Positions 1 to 8,082 of a stretch of DNA of 64,000 nucleotides are shown here, in pieces (position 1 is the stretch's first letter; the number at the start of each line of letters is the position of its first letter). The notes under the pieces are model-generated. The model made no database searches. It was not told the DNA's origin and saw only the letters and a program-made list of their open reading frames with translations. Position numbers and translations under genes: made by a program. The stretch spans positions 10,478,001 to 10,542,000 of the forward strand of contig NC_079883.1 of assembly GCF_029227915.1 (NCBI RefSeq), written 5' to 3'. Source of the DNA: Hydractinia symbiolongicarpus (Eukaryota > Cnidaria > Hydrozoa > Anthoathecata > Hydractiniidae).

Positions 1-33
1 NNNNNNNNNNNNNNNNNNNNNNNNNNNNNNNNN
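1..33. other. Assembly gap (N)
   Basis: Thirty-three N at the window edge. The first real bases (34..36) correspond to the last three bases of the 20-bp palindrome seen at 5869..5888 in the next unit, so the contig begins inside that palindrome. Confidence 0.99.
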
Positions 34-46
34 CGATTTTTTTACT

Positions 47-52
47 TATAAA
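47..52 (+). promoter_or_regulatory. H2B TATA box
   Basis: TATAAA 63 bp before the H2B start codon. It is identical in every unit (for example 5899..5904). Spacing leaves a short leader of roughly 35 nt. Confidence 0.7.
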
Positions 53-114
53 CAAAAAGTTTTGACTTGCAGTTTAATGCTTATTTACAAGTTAAGTAGC
101 AAAAATTTTTAACC

Positions 115-519
115 ATGTCTGACGCAGCAGCTAAAGGAGGAAAACAGGCACCTAAAGTAGCCAAGAAAGGTGAAAAAAGAGCCGGCAAAAAAGGAGGAAA
201 GATTGGTGGAACTGGTGAAAAGAAACGCAAGAGAAAGAGAAAGGAAAGTTATGCTATTTACATCTACAATGTTTTGAAACAAGTTCACCCAGATGTCGGA
301 GTTTCAAGCAAAGCTATGAGCATCATGAACTCATTTGTCAACGACATCTTTGAGCGCATTGCTTCCGAAGCTTCGCGTTTGGCTCTTCAAAACAAAAAGT
401 CGACCATCTCTTCTCGTGAAATTCAAACCGCAGTACGTCTTCTCTTGCCTGGAGAACTTGCAAAACACGCAGTCAGTGAAGGAACAAAAGCCGTCACAAA
501 ATACACAAGCAGCAAGTAA
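115..519 (+). CDS. H2B: Histone H2B, canonical (unit 1)
   Basis: Core nucleosome subunit that pairs with H2A. The product has 134 residues: a lysine-rich tail (1..43) ending in a basic block KKRKRKRK (36..43), then the H2B histone fold starting near Tyr46, and the conserved C-terminus AVTKYTSSK, whose Lys129 matches the ubiquitinated Lys120 of vertebrate H2B. No intron. The start follows AACC and gives the usual MSD-type N-terminus. A TATA box lies at 47..52, 63 bp before the ATG. The mRNA ends with a 16-nt stem-loop (543..558), as expected for an S-phase, non-polyadenylated histone mRNA. The upstream promoter of this copy is cut by the gap. The next gene, H4, is convergent. The tail is longer than in vertebrate H2B (126 residues with Met), which is common in invertebrates. 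Confidence 0.97.
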   Translation: MSDAAAKGGKQAPKVAKKGEKRAGKKGGKIGGTGEKKRKRKRKESYAIYIYNVLKQVHPDVGVSSKAMSIMNSFVNDIFERIASEASRLALQNKKSTISSREIQTAVRLLLPGELAKHAVSEGTKAVTKYTSSK

Positions 520-542
520 ACCAACGTCTACCAAACACAAAC

Positions 543-558
543 GGTCTTTTTTAAGACC
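543..558 (+). terminator. Histone mRNA 3' stem-loop (H2B)
   Basis: GGTCTT-TTTT-AAGACC: 6-bp stem, 4-nt loop, 23 nt after the stop codon. It fits the SLBP-bound histone stem-loop. Eleven nt further, 569..579 reads AAAAAAACATT, a candidate U7-pairing downstream element. This stem differs from that of the other four histone genes. Confidence 0.92.
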
Positions 559-610
559 ACACATCTTTAAAAAAACATTTACTTGGCGTCACTACAAGTT
601 AACCGAAGTT

Positions 611-616
611 AATAAA
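611..616 (+). promoter_or_regulatory. Possible back-up polyadenylation signal after H2B
   Basis: AATAAA 52 nt past the stem-loop. Some animal histone genes can use a downstream poly(A) signal in non-dividing cells. In AT-rich sequence this may be chance. Confidence 0.25.
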
Positions 617-833
617 ACTTCTAAATAATGTGCTTAAGAACACTAGCCTACATTTAAAATACTTCCCCATGTGTGTGTGGATTAGCTTCACTTTTCATAC
701 GTATTATTAGCTGTACTTGCAGAAAAGACAAGTACATTGATCCATGTTATTGCTTACATTTAACTTAACCCAGCTTTTCACGGAAACACTCCCAGGCAAA
801 TTAACCCTACAAAGTATTTCTAAATTTTTTTTG

Positions 834-847
834 TGTCATATATGACA
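834..847. repeat. 14-bp palindrome in H2B-H4 spacer
   Basis: TGTCATATATGACA reads the same on both strands. It lies between the convergent 3' ends; function unknown. Confidence 0.5.
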
Positions 848-939
848 TAGTATCGTATAGCAATAAATGTAACTGTGACAAGACTTTACACATTGTGTAA
901 TTTGGAAGCGTGCACAAAGTAATGTTTTAAAAGATTTGT

Positions 940-955
940 GGCTATAAAAATAGCC
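940..955 (-). terminator. Histone mRNA 3' stem-loop (H4)
   Basis: On the minus strand GGCTAT-TTTT-ATAGCC, 24 nt after the H4 stop codon. The downstream A-rich ACATT motif lies at about 921..932. Confidence 0.92.
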
Positions 956-979
956 GTTTTTGTTGAGCAATGACAACGC

Positions 980-1336
<357 letters not shown>

Positions 1337-1425
1337 TTAACAGAATTCAGACAGCTTTAAAAAGAGGCCATAAAATTACCTACTGCTCGTGGAAACACCC
1401 TAATTAACCAATAGAGTTGCGTCAT

Positions 1426-1450
1426 TACAAAATGTTCCGAACATTTTGTA
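1426..1450. repeat. 25-bp inverted repeat between H4 and H3
   Basis: Arms TACAAAATGTTC and its exact complement, 12 bp each, separated by one C. It sits about 135 bp upstream of the H4 start. It could bind a dimeric factor or form a cruciform; no family is assigned. Confidence 0.6.
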
Positions 1451-1675
1451 CATTTTTTTAAGTAAAACTGTAGTTTTTTTAAAAATTCGTGGTCTTAATG
1501 TTTCAGTAAGGCAATAAATTTGGCATCGTTGGAATTCGCCAAACCTTCTGCTACTTACTAAAAAAAAAAAAAGTCAAAAGCTTTTGTGTATCAGAAGATA
1601 CAGCCGTTTTCCCGTAGCCAAAAAACACAGATTTTATAAAAATGTTAAAGTAATGAGCGTAATGTCATTATGCAG

Positions 1676-1707
1676 CCAATCAGAAATTACTTTCTTAGCA
1701 CCAATCA
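1676..1707 (+). promoter_or_regulatory. Paired CCAAT boxes of H3
   Basis: CCAATCA at 1676..1682 and again at 1701..1707, 25 bp apart, both on the H3 strand and 111 to 142 bp before the start codon. NF-Y sites of this form are usual in histone promoters. Confidence 0.6.
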
Positions 1708-1755
1708 AATGGTTTGTTTTGAACCTTAGCTGTCAATCAATATGAGAAATAAAAC

Positions 1756-1763
1756 TTTGGCGC
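1756..1763 (+). promoter_or_regulatory. E2F-like half-site of H3
   Basis: TTTGGCGC about 55 bp before the H3 ATG. It matches the E2F half consensus TTTSSCGC. A full palindromic version occurs in the H1 promoter. Confidence 0.45.
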
Positions 1764-1814
1764 GATAGTGCATTTTAGACCGTCTTGTGTATCCGTACTA
1801 CATCGACTTCTTAA

Positions 1815-2228
<414 letters not shown>

Positions 2229-2249
2229 GCATCTTACCAAACAAAAAAC

Positions 2250-2265
2250 GGCTATTTTTATAGCC
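2250..2265 (+). terminator. Histone mRNA 3' stem-loop (H3)
   Basis: GGCTAT-TTTT-ATAGCC, 21 nt after the H3 stop. The candidate downstream element AAAAAATATT follows at 2276..2285; it is the most divergent of the five. Confidence 0.92.
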
Positions 2266-2327
2266 ACACATCCATAAAAAATATTACGGCTAGCTTTTTA
2301 TATCAAACTTTGTCCTGCTTTCTGTTT

Positions 2328-2363
2328 AAATTTTATGCTACATAAAAATTTTATGCTACATAA
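2328..2363. repeat. 18-bp direct tandem repeat
   Basis: AAATTTTATGCTACATAA occurs twice without spacing (2328..2345, 2346..2363). In unit 11 the contig breaks two bases beyond the matching point. Confidence 0.85.
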
Positions 2364-2541
2364 AGTTTGACAATGTTAAAAATATGAAGGGCAAGAAAAG
2401 TAAAAGCAAGAAAATAAGAAATTTAAAAACGAAAATACTTAAACTTAGGGAATCTAATCTTAAATTTACTCTTTTTTAACTGTTTAAGTGACTTAAACAA
2501 GTTTAACTTTGTACCAAGATAATGTTTTTTTGTAAATGTGT

Positions 2542-2557
2542 GGCTATAAAAATAGCC
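2542..2557 (-). terminator. Histone mRNA 3' stem-loop (H1)
   Basis: Minus-strand GGCTAT-TTTT-ATAGCC, 32 nt after the H1 stop. The downstream element AAAAAAACATT is at 2521..2531. Confidence 0.92.
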
Positions 2558-2589
2558 GTTTGTTAATGTAATAGCCAGATACACACAAA

Positions 2590-3141
2590 TTATTTTTTTG
2601 CGGTCTTCTTTGCTGCCTTTTTGGGAGTCTTTTTGACCTTCTTTGCTGCAGGTTTTTTAGCAACAGGCTTCTTTGTGGGTTTCTTAGCTGCTGGTTTCTT
2701 AGCCGAGGCTTTCTTTGTGGCAGGCTTCTTTGCTGCTTTCTTTGGCGTGCTCTTCTTTGCTGGCTTCTTTTTTGGTGTACTTTTCTTTGCAGTAGGCTTC
2801 TTTGCCGTTGGCTTTTTTGCTGCGGCCTTTTTCTTAGGTTTTTCTTTTTTTACCTGACCTAGCTTGAATGATCCAGAAGCACCAGTGCCTTTAGTTTGAA
2901 TCAAATCGCCTGATGTTACTCCTCGTTTAAGAGCCATTTTCAGATGATGATCTGAGTTTTCAGCAACTTTGTAATTTGCATGAATATATTTTGTAATAGC
3001 TTGGCGAGATGAACCACCGCGTTCCTTTAGGGTAGCGATAGCAGCCTTGATCATGTCCACATATTTAGGGTGATCAGCTGTCTTCTTTGCAGCAGGTTTC
3101 TTCTTGGGTGCGATTTTCTTTGGAGAAGCTGCTTCACTCAT
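2590..3141 (-). CDS. H1: Linker histone H1 (unit 1)
   Basis: Linker histone that binds nucleosome entry/exit DNA. 183 residues from the chosen Met. Short N-tail (1..23) with one SPKK, winged-helix globular domain about 24..95 ([12 protein letters not shown]... to GSFKLG), then a C-tail (96..183) built of AKKP/TPKK-like repeats, including two STPKK and one KTPKK motif that CDK could phosphorylate. The frame is open for nine codons upstream to another Met (3168), giving MDCCKKTLK before MSEAAS. I prefer the inner Met because H1 proteins normally begin M-S and the inner ATG is preceded by AAA. The promoter has an E2F-type site and the H1-specific AC box. The mRNA ends at stem-loop 2542..2557. 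Confidence 0.94.
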   Translation of the reverse strand: MSEAASPKKIAPKKKPAAKKTADHPKYVDMIKAAIATLKERGGSSRQAITKYIHANYKVAENSDHHLKMALKRGVTSGDLIQTKGTGASGSFKLGQVKKEKPKKKAAAKKPTAKKPTAKKSTPKKKPAKKSTPKKAAKKPATKKASAKKPAAKKPTKKPVAKKPAAKKVKKTPKKAAKKTAKK

Positions 3142-3284
3142 TTTTAATGTTTTCTTACAACAATCCAACGATAAACGATGCTTGTTATCACAGTAGAAGT
3201 ATACTAAACATTACCGTGTAAATGAGATATAATTTAAGACGGTGCGAAGTATGCGGACGTAAAAGTACCACTCCCGGGAATTGA

Positions 3285-3296
3285 TTTGGCGCGAAA
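3285..3296 (-). promoter_or_regulatory. E2F-type site in H1 promoter
   Basis: TTTGGCGCGAAA matches the palindromic E2F consensus TTTSGCGCSAAA at all positions. It lies between the H1 TATA-like sequence and the AC box, suggesting G1/S control. Confidence 0.65.
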
Positions 3297-3305
3297 ACAG
3301 AAATG

Positions 3306-3312
3306 TGTGTTT
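3306..3312 (-). promoter_or_regulatory. H1 AC box
   Basis: AAACACA on the H1 strand, about 75 bp upstream of the TATA-like element. This is the known H1-specific promoter box, at about its usual distance. Confidence 0.6.
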
Positions 3313-3720
3313 CTGTACATCGTATAATGTCCGTTTTGGGTGCCGCGACTATGCGAAAGCATGTTAATTTTTATTTGTAGTACGACGCAATAGTCTGCAA
3401 GAGAAGCTGCTGGAGTTTGAGGTCTTCAGCATTACATCTAGTCTGTTAATTTGGGCTTCTTCCGCGCTCGTGTTAGGATTTTCATAAAGCGTTCTTTGGT
3501 TTGCGTTGCGTATGTCGGCCTACATCATCGACACGGCCTGTTTCCGGCTATTAGGAGCAATTCATATATTGGGCACTGCGTTTCGACTTTTTTATTAGAC
3601 CACAGTAAAAAAATTCACTCACAGAAGTCCCTTTCTTTCATGGCTACAAACACGAAGAATTCTGTCGTAAGTAAAACGAATGCGCAAGCCAAAATGACGA
3701 TGGGGCGAAGTCATAAGCAT

Positions 3721-3793
3721 GGCCCTGTGGCCCAATGGATAAGGCATCTGACTACGAATCAGGGGATTCCAGGTTCGACTCCTGGCAGGGTCG
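3721..3793 (+). tRNA. tRNA-Arg (anticodon ACG), unit 1
   Basis: 73 nt, no intron. Acceptor arms GGCCCTG / CAGGGTC pair with one G-T wobble; discriminator G73. D-arm GCC...GGC; anticodon loop CTACGAA with ACG at 3754..3756, so with A34 edited to inosine it reads CGT, CGC and CGA. The T-arm has the invariant GGTTCGACTCC box (B box) and the A box lies in the D-arm, the internal Pol III promoter. CCA is not encoded. There is no run of four T for 200 nt downstream, which is odd for Pol III; the first is T5 at 3995..3999. Same strand as U2 and U1. Confidence 0.96.
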
Positions 3794-3972
3794 CACTGTC
3801 GCATTTCGGCTGCATGGTCTACTGTGTAACGCGCGCGCACGTTCTGGCGTAATGCGTTGATAAACGGAATGTACGCAGACATATTGGAAAGTAATATCAC
3901 GCACTTAGTATCGTCGCCTTTGTTAGCATTCATGTAAGTTACCATCCACTCGCTACAGTCGCTCTCCATCCT

Positions 3973-3999
3973 ACGGCTAAATCAACAGCCGTGATTTTT
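3973..3999 (+). terminator. Hairpin plus T5, possible Pol III terminator
   Basis: ACGGCT (3973..3978) and AGCCGT (3987..3992) form a 6-bp stem with an 8-nt loop, followed after GA by five T. It is the first T4-or-longer run after the tRNA, 202 nt downstream. This may be a fallback terminator or chance. Confidence 0.3.
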
Positions 4000-4061
4000 A
4001 CTATGTCGCCGTCCATCCGTACGCGGTGACAGTTGTAAGCTTTACAGTAACGTGACATGCT

Positions 4062-4070
4062 CCACAAGCA
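4062..4070 (+). promoter_or_regulatory. Candidate PSE of U2
   Basis: CCACAAGCA at -54 to -46 from the U2 start, followed by GTTA. The same nine bases stand at -57 to -49 of U1, followed by TTA. Position and sharing fit the proximal sequence element of snRNA genes. Confidence 0.6.
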
Positions 4071-4115
4071 GTTACGGTGTGTGGACGATGCCTATCATGG
4101 CAACGCTTGTTCTTT

Positions 4116-4300
4116 ATCGCTTCTCGGCCTAATGGCTAAGATCAAGTGTAGTATCTGTTCTTATCAGTTTAATATCTGGTAGGCCATTCTCTGAATGGTC
4201 AGTATATTAATCTGATTTTTGGCCTTGGGTCATGGAGGTGGATTCATTCACGCCGTGACCACGGGTTGCCTTGGTGTTGCACTATTACCGATGGCGGCCC
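4116..4300 (+). ncRNA. U2: U2 snRNA (unit 1)
   Basis: Spliceosomal RNA that pairs with the intron branch site. About 185 nt. It starts ATCGCTTCTCGGCC like other U2 RNAs. The branch-site recognition sequence GTAGTA is at nt 33..38 (4148..4153), and the Sm site ATTTTTGG at nt 100..107 (4215..4222). The 3' stem IV forms from GGGTTGCC (4263..4270) and GGCGGCCC (4293..4300), with the TTGCAC loop expected for U2B''/U2A' binding. The stem I loop reads CTAATGG, where vertebrates have CTTTTGG. The exact 3' end may be 1 to 3 nt further. Pol II transcription is inferred from the PSE-like and 3' box-like elements. Confidence 0.96.
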
Positions 4301-4304
4301 ACAT

Positions 4305-4321
4305 AAGCAATAAAAGAATAA
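4305..4321 (+). promoter_or_regulatory. Candidate 3' box of U2
   Basis: AAGCAATAAAAGAATAA begins 5 nt after the U2 end. It aligns with AAGTCAAAATGAATGA beginning 5 nt after U1. The snRNA 3' box directs Integrator cleavage; the vertebrate consensus differs, so the call rests on sharing and position. Confidence 0.5.
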
Positions 4322-4435
4322 TAGCAGTCCTCTTTCCGACGGCACTCTGCATAGTCTACGGCGGGAACAAAACGCGTACACTGGGGGAGAATACAGCCTA
4401 TGCCCCGCGACACGGCAGTTTATAACACACTCAAG

Positions 4436-4444
4436 CCACAAGCA
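4436..4444 (+). promoter_or_regulatory. Candidate PSE of U1
   Basis: CCACAAGCA at -57 to -49, the same element as upstream of U2. It is absent from unit 5 because of the 59-bp deletion. Confidence 0.6.
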
Positions 4445-4492
4445 TTAACAAACTTTGAAGGGTACCCTCATGCTACGGTGCAGTTCCAACTC

Positions 4493-4657
4493 ATACTTAC
4501 CTGACGGGGAAGTAAAGACTGATCAATGAGGGTTTTCTTCCAGAGTGAGGCTCTTGCATTGCACTACGCTTGGGCTGACCTCTGCGATTACTGCAAACGT
4601 CAGTAACTCGACCGTACAATTTCTGGTAGTGGGGGCCTGCGTCCGCGCTCGCCCCCT
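4493..4657 (+). ncRNA. U1: U1 snRNA (unit 1)
   Basis: Spliceosomal RNA that recognises the 5' splice site through ACTTACCT at nt 3..10 (4495..4502). About 165 nt, the usual length. The loop I motif CATTGCACTACG (U1-A/U1-70K region) is recognisable, and the Sm site AATTTCTGG is at nt 126..134 (4618..4626). The 3' hairpin pairs GGGGGC with GCCCCC. The 3' end is set one base past this stem and may be 1 to 2 nt off. A PSE-like element is upstream and a 3' box-like motif starts 5 nt downstream. It follows U2 on the same strand after 192 bp. Confidence 0.96.
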
Positions 4658-4661
4658 CCTT

Positions 4662-4677
4662 AAGTCAAAATGAATGA
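4662..4677 (+). promoter_or_regulatory. Candidate 3' box of U1
   Basis: AAGTCAAAATGAATGA starts 5 nt downstream of U1 and resembles the motif at the same distance from U2. Confidence 0.5.
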
Positions 4678-4887
4678 GCTTAGAAAAGTTGCGCGGCCAA
4701 ATGTCGGTGGTGACTTAAACGCTAAGGTAAAACCTCGCTTGGCTGTTACGAAACGTGATTGCGATATAAGTCCTCGGAAGGCGGCGGAATTTTATTTTAT
4801 TTGCCATTCCGTCAGGGTTATTGGATGATCGGCAATAGATCGAGTTTGTATGCATTTGAAAGCTCTTTTTTCTCGTACTATCACCTG

Positions 4888-4913
4888 AAAATGTCGTAGG
4901 AAAATGTCATAGG
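4888..4913. repeat. 13-bp tandem repeat
   Basis: AAAATGTCGTAGG followed directly by AAAATGTCATAGG, 12 of 13 bases equal. Function unknown. Confidence 0.7.
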
Positions 4914-4976
4914 AAACACTTTCAACAACCGCCACGTTCCTTAATTGTTATAACAAGAAATATATCACAGCAAATG

Positions 4977-4986
4977 AAAATGAAAA
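4977..4986 (-). terminator. Pol III terminator of 5S
   Basis: On the 5S strand TTTTCATTTT: one T4 overlaps the 3' end of 5S and a second follows two bases later. Confidence 0.75.
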
Positions 4987-5104
4987 GCCTACGACACCGG
5001 GAGTTCCCAGGCGGTCCCCCATCCAAGTACTATCCCGGCCCGACGATGCTTAACTTCCGTGATCAGACGAGAACGGGTGTGTTCATCGTGGTATGGCCGT
5101 AGAC
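4985..5104 (-). rRNA. 5S: 5S ribosomal RNA (unit 1)
   Basis: 120 nt, the standard length. It begins GTCTACGGCCATACC and ends GGTGTCGTAGGCTT; the two ends pair as helix I. The internal control region (A box, intermediate element and C box with GGATGGG and CCGCCTGGGAA-like blocks) is intact. Transcribed by Pol III with TFIIIA. It runs against U1 and in the same direction as H2A, from which it is 197 bp away. A T4 run at the 3' end serves as terminator. Confidence 0.97.
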
Positions 5105-5263
5105 ATTAGTAGGTGCAAATACGTGCAATTTATTTTGACGTTGTGATCAAATTTTTTTATTTAATTTCTTTGAGTTACTTAGGACAAGGCGTATGCATGG
5201 ATTATCTATTAGACTTTAAGGTTATAGTTTTGTGAAAAAAACAATGTTTTTTTAAAGATGTGT

Positions 5264-5279
5264 GGCTATAAAAATAGCC
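5264..5279 (-). terminator. Histone mRNA 3' stem-loop (H2A)
   Basis: Minus-strand GGCTAT-TTTT-ATAGCC, 22 nt after the H2A stop. The downstream element AAAAAAACATT is at 5243..5253. Confidence 0.92.
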
Positions 5280-5301
5280 GTTGTTTTCTGAGTGTAGCGG
5301 T

Positions 5302-5682
5302 TTACTTCTTCTGTCCTTTGTCGTTCTTCTTTGGGAGTAAGACAGCTTGAATGTTTGGCAAAACACCACCAGCTGCAATGGTTACACCGCTCAAAAGTTT
5401 GTTTAATTCTTCATCATTACGAACAGCCAATTGTAAATGTCTTGGAATAATCCTAGCTTTTTTGTTGTCTCTTGCTGCGTTACCAGCCAACTCCAATATC
5501 TCAGCAGATAAATATTCCAAGACGGCTGCTAAGTAAACTGGTGCTCCAGATCCAATTCGGTTAGCATAGTGCCCTCTACGAAGGAATCTATGCACTCTAC
5601 CGACTGGAAATTGAAGTCCAGCTCTTGAGGATCTTGTCTTGGCTTTAGCCTTAGCTTTTCCACCTTTTCCACGTCCAGACAT
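5302..5682 (-). CDS. H2A: Histone H2A, canonical (unit 1)
   Basis: Core nucleosome subunit that pairs with H2B. 126 residues with Met. SGRGKGGK tail, [17 protein letters not shown] at the start of the fold, and the acidic patch residues of EYLSAEILE and NDEELN are all kept. The C-terminus ends KNDKGQKK without an SQ(E/D) motif, so it is not H2A.X; nothing suggests H2A.Z or macroH2A. TIAAGG replaces the common TIAQGG. No intron. The gene faces away from the next H2B (5967) across 284 bp and ends at stem-loop 5264..5279. Confidence 0.97.
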   Translation of the reverse strand: MSGRGKGGKAKAKAKTRSSRAGLQFPVGRVHRFLRRGHYANRIGSGAPVYLAAVLEYLSAEILELAGNAARDNKKARIIPRHLQLAVRNDEELNKLLSGVTIAAGGVLPNIQAVLLPKKNDKGQKK

Positions 5683-5966
5683 AACTGCGATTTGATTTGT
5701 AAGTTAATACAAAAACGTACGAATATTTAACGTAAGTGTTAACGAAATAAACTTTACTCGTTTTTTCATCATAAAAATAGGATCGAAATCATGTTTTTTT
5801 AACCAATCATAATTAAGTATTAAACAAAAGATTTTTTTTTTAACCAATTAAATTGCGTATCGGCGTTTTCGGATCGAATTCGATCCGATTTTTTTACTTA
5901 TAAACAAAAAGTTTTGACTTGCAGTTTAATGCTTATTTACAAGTTAAGTAGCAAAAATTTTTAACC
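5683..5966. promoter_or_regulatory. H2A-H2B divergent promoter
   Basis: 284 bp shared by both genes. CCAAT boxes at 5803..5807 and 5844..5848 face H2B, each preceded by a T-run and AA. A 20-bp palindrome is at 5869..5888 and the H2B TATA box at 5899..5904. On the H2A strand a weak TTAAATATTC lies at 5721..5730. Confidence 0.75.
5869..5888. repeat. 20-bp perfect palindrome before H2B
   Basis: TCGGATCGAATTCGATCCGA is self-complementary over all 20 bases and ends 10 bp before the H2B TATA box. It is also present at 11723, 17575, 23427, 29220, 35072, 40924, 46775, 52627 and 58479. A dimeric factor site is plausible. Confidence 0.7.
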
Positions 5967-6371
5967 ATGTCTGACGCAGCAGCTAAAGGAGGAAAACAGG
6001 CACCTAAAGTAGCCAAGAAAGGTGAAAAAAGAGCCGGCAAAAAAGGAGGAAAGATTGGTGGAACTGGTGAAAAGAAACGCAAGAGAAAGAGAAAGGAAAG
6101 TTATGCTATTTACATCTACAATGTTTTGAAACAAGTTCACCCAGATGTCGGAGTTTCAAGCAAAGCTATGAGCATCATGAACTCATTTGTCAACGACATC
6201 TTTGAGCGCATTGCTTCCGAAGCTTCGCGTTTGGCTCTTCAAAACAAAAAGTCGACCATCTCTTCTCGTGAAATTCAAACCGCAGTACGTCTTCTCTTGC
6301 CTGGAGAACTTGCAAAACACGCAGTCAGTGAAGGAACAAAAGCCGTCACAAAATACACAAGCAGCAAGTAA
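5967..6371 (+). CDS. H2B: Histone H2B (unit 2)
   Basis: Same 134-residue product as unit 1. TATA box 5899..5904; 3' stem-loop 6395..6410. Unlike copy 1, the full divergent promoter with H2A (5302..5682) is visible. Confidence 0.97.
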   Translation: MSDAAAKGGKQAPKVAKKGEKRAGKKGGKIGGTGEKKRKRKRKESYAIYIYNVLKQVHPDVGVSSKAMSIMNSFVNDIFERIASEASRLALQNKKSTISSREIQTAVRLLLPGELAKHAVSEGTKAVTKYTSSK

Positions 6372-6831
6372 ACCAACGTCTACCAAACACAAACGGTCTT
6401 TTTTAAGACCACACATCTTTAAAAAAACATTTACTTGGCGTCACTACAAGTTAACCGAAGTTAATAAAACTTCTAAATAATGTGCTTAAGAACACTAGCC
6501 TACATTTAAAATACTTCCCCATGTGTGTGTGGATTAGCTTCACTTTTCATACGTATTATTAGCTGTACTTGCAGAAAAGACAAGTACATTGATCCATGTT
6601 ATTGCTTACATTTAACTTAACCCAGCTTTTCACGGAAACACTCCCAGGCAAATTAACCCTACAAAGTATTTCTAAATTTTTTTTGTGTCATATATGACAT
6701 AGTATCGTATAGCAATAAATGTAACTGTGACAAGACTTTACACATTGTGTAATTTGGAAGCGTGCACAAAGTAATGTTTTAAAAGATTTGTGGCTATAAA
6801 AATAGCCGTTTTTGTTGAGCAATGACAACGC

Positions 6832-7188
<357 letters not shown>

Positions 7189-7668
7189 TTAACAGAATTC
7201 AGACAGCTTTAAAAAGAGGCCATAAAATTACCTACTGCTCGTGGAAACACCCTAATTAACCAATAGAGTTGCGTCATTACAAAATGTTCCGAACATTTTG
7301 TACATTTTTTTAAGTAAAACTGTAGTTTTTTTAAAAATTCGTGGTCTTAATGTTTCAGTAAGGCAATAAATTTGGCATCGTTGGAATTCGCCAAACCTTC
7401 TGCTACTTACTAAAAAAAAAAAAAAGTCAAAAGCTTTTGTGTATCAGAAGATACAGCCGTTTTCCCCGTAGCCAAAAAACACAGATTTTATAAAAATGTT
7501 AAAGTAATGAGCGTAATGTCATTATGCAGCCAATCAGAAATTACTTTCTTAGCACCAATCAAATGGTTTGTTTTGAACCTTAGCTGTCAATCAATATGAG
7601 AAATAAAACTTTGGCGCGATAGTGCATTTTAGACCGTCTTGTGTATCCGTACTACATCGACTTCTTAA

Positions 7669-8082
<414 letters not shown>

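Larger units (their letters stand above)
520..979. other. H2B-H4 convergent spacer
   Basis: 460 bp between two 3' ends. It holds the two stem-loops, the downstream A-rich elements, an AATAAA at 611..616, a second AATAAA at 862..867 and a 14-bp palindrome at 834..847. No further gene is recognisable. The 97-codon frame crossing it starts inside H2B and is a shadow. Confidence 0.8.
2229..2589. other. H3-H1 convergent spacer
   Basis: 361 bp, strongly AT-rich. It holds both stem-loops, an 18-bp tandem repeat (2328..2363) and an 8-bp inverted repeat around 2481..2499 (TGTTTAAG / CTTAAACA). No gene recognised. Confidence 0.8.
3142..3720. promoter_or_regulatory. H1 promoter and H1-tRNA spacer
   Basis: 579 bp. 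The H1-proximal part has a TATA-like ATTATATC on the minus strand near 3226..3233, a perfect E2F-type site and an AC box. From about 3320 to 3720 I see no recognised gene. A 133-codon frame begins here and runs through the tRNA on the same strand, and a 116-codon frame opposes it; neither resembles a known protein. CpG is more frequent here than in the histone half. Confidence 0.65.
3794..4115. other. tRNA-U2 spacer and U2 promoter
   Basis: 322 bp. It contains a hairpin followed by T5 (3973..3999) and the PSE-like element of U2 (4062..4070). No other gene recognised. Confidence 0.65.
4658..4984. other. U1-5S spacer
   Basis: 327 bp with the U1 3' box-like motif, a 13-bp tandem repeat (4888..4913) and the 5S terminator. 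I looked for U4, U5, U6, U7 and spliced-leader RNA features and recognised none. Confidence 0.6.

Noticed and set aside
335-628. 97-codon frame within and beyond H2B, plus opposing 77-codon frame
   Set aside because: Out-of-frame shadows of the H2B gene that run through the stem-loop.
862-867. AATAAA as the main H2B or H4 poly(A) signal
   Set aside because: It is far from either stop codon, in AT-rich spacer, and both genes already have stem-loop 3' ends.
2621-2857. 78-codon hydrophobic (Phe/Ala-rich) frame
   Set aside because: It is the complement of the lysine/alanine repeats of the H1 tail; not a membrane protein gene.
3142-3168. Upstream Met of H1 as the true start
   Set aside because: It would add MDCCKKTLK, unlike known H1 N-termini; the inner Met gives the normal M-S start. 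It remains possible.
3451-3852. 133-codon frame on the plus strand across the tRNA, and 116-codon frame on the minus strand (3619..3969)
   Set aside because: They overlap a tRNA on both strands, have no recognisable domain or histone-like signals, and in unit 11 they accumulate amino-acid changes freely. Likely chance frames.
4219-4441. 65 to 68-codon frames on both strands over the 3' half of U2
   Set aside because: They overlap a structured RNA and are broken by spacer indels in units 8 and 10.
3313-4984. Further small RNA genes (U4, U5, U6, U7, spliced-leader RNA, 7SK) in the spacers
   Set aside because: I looked for Sm sites with flanking hairpins and known conserved blocks. T-rich stretches such as 3995..3999 lack the closing purine of an Sm site and no conserved core was found.
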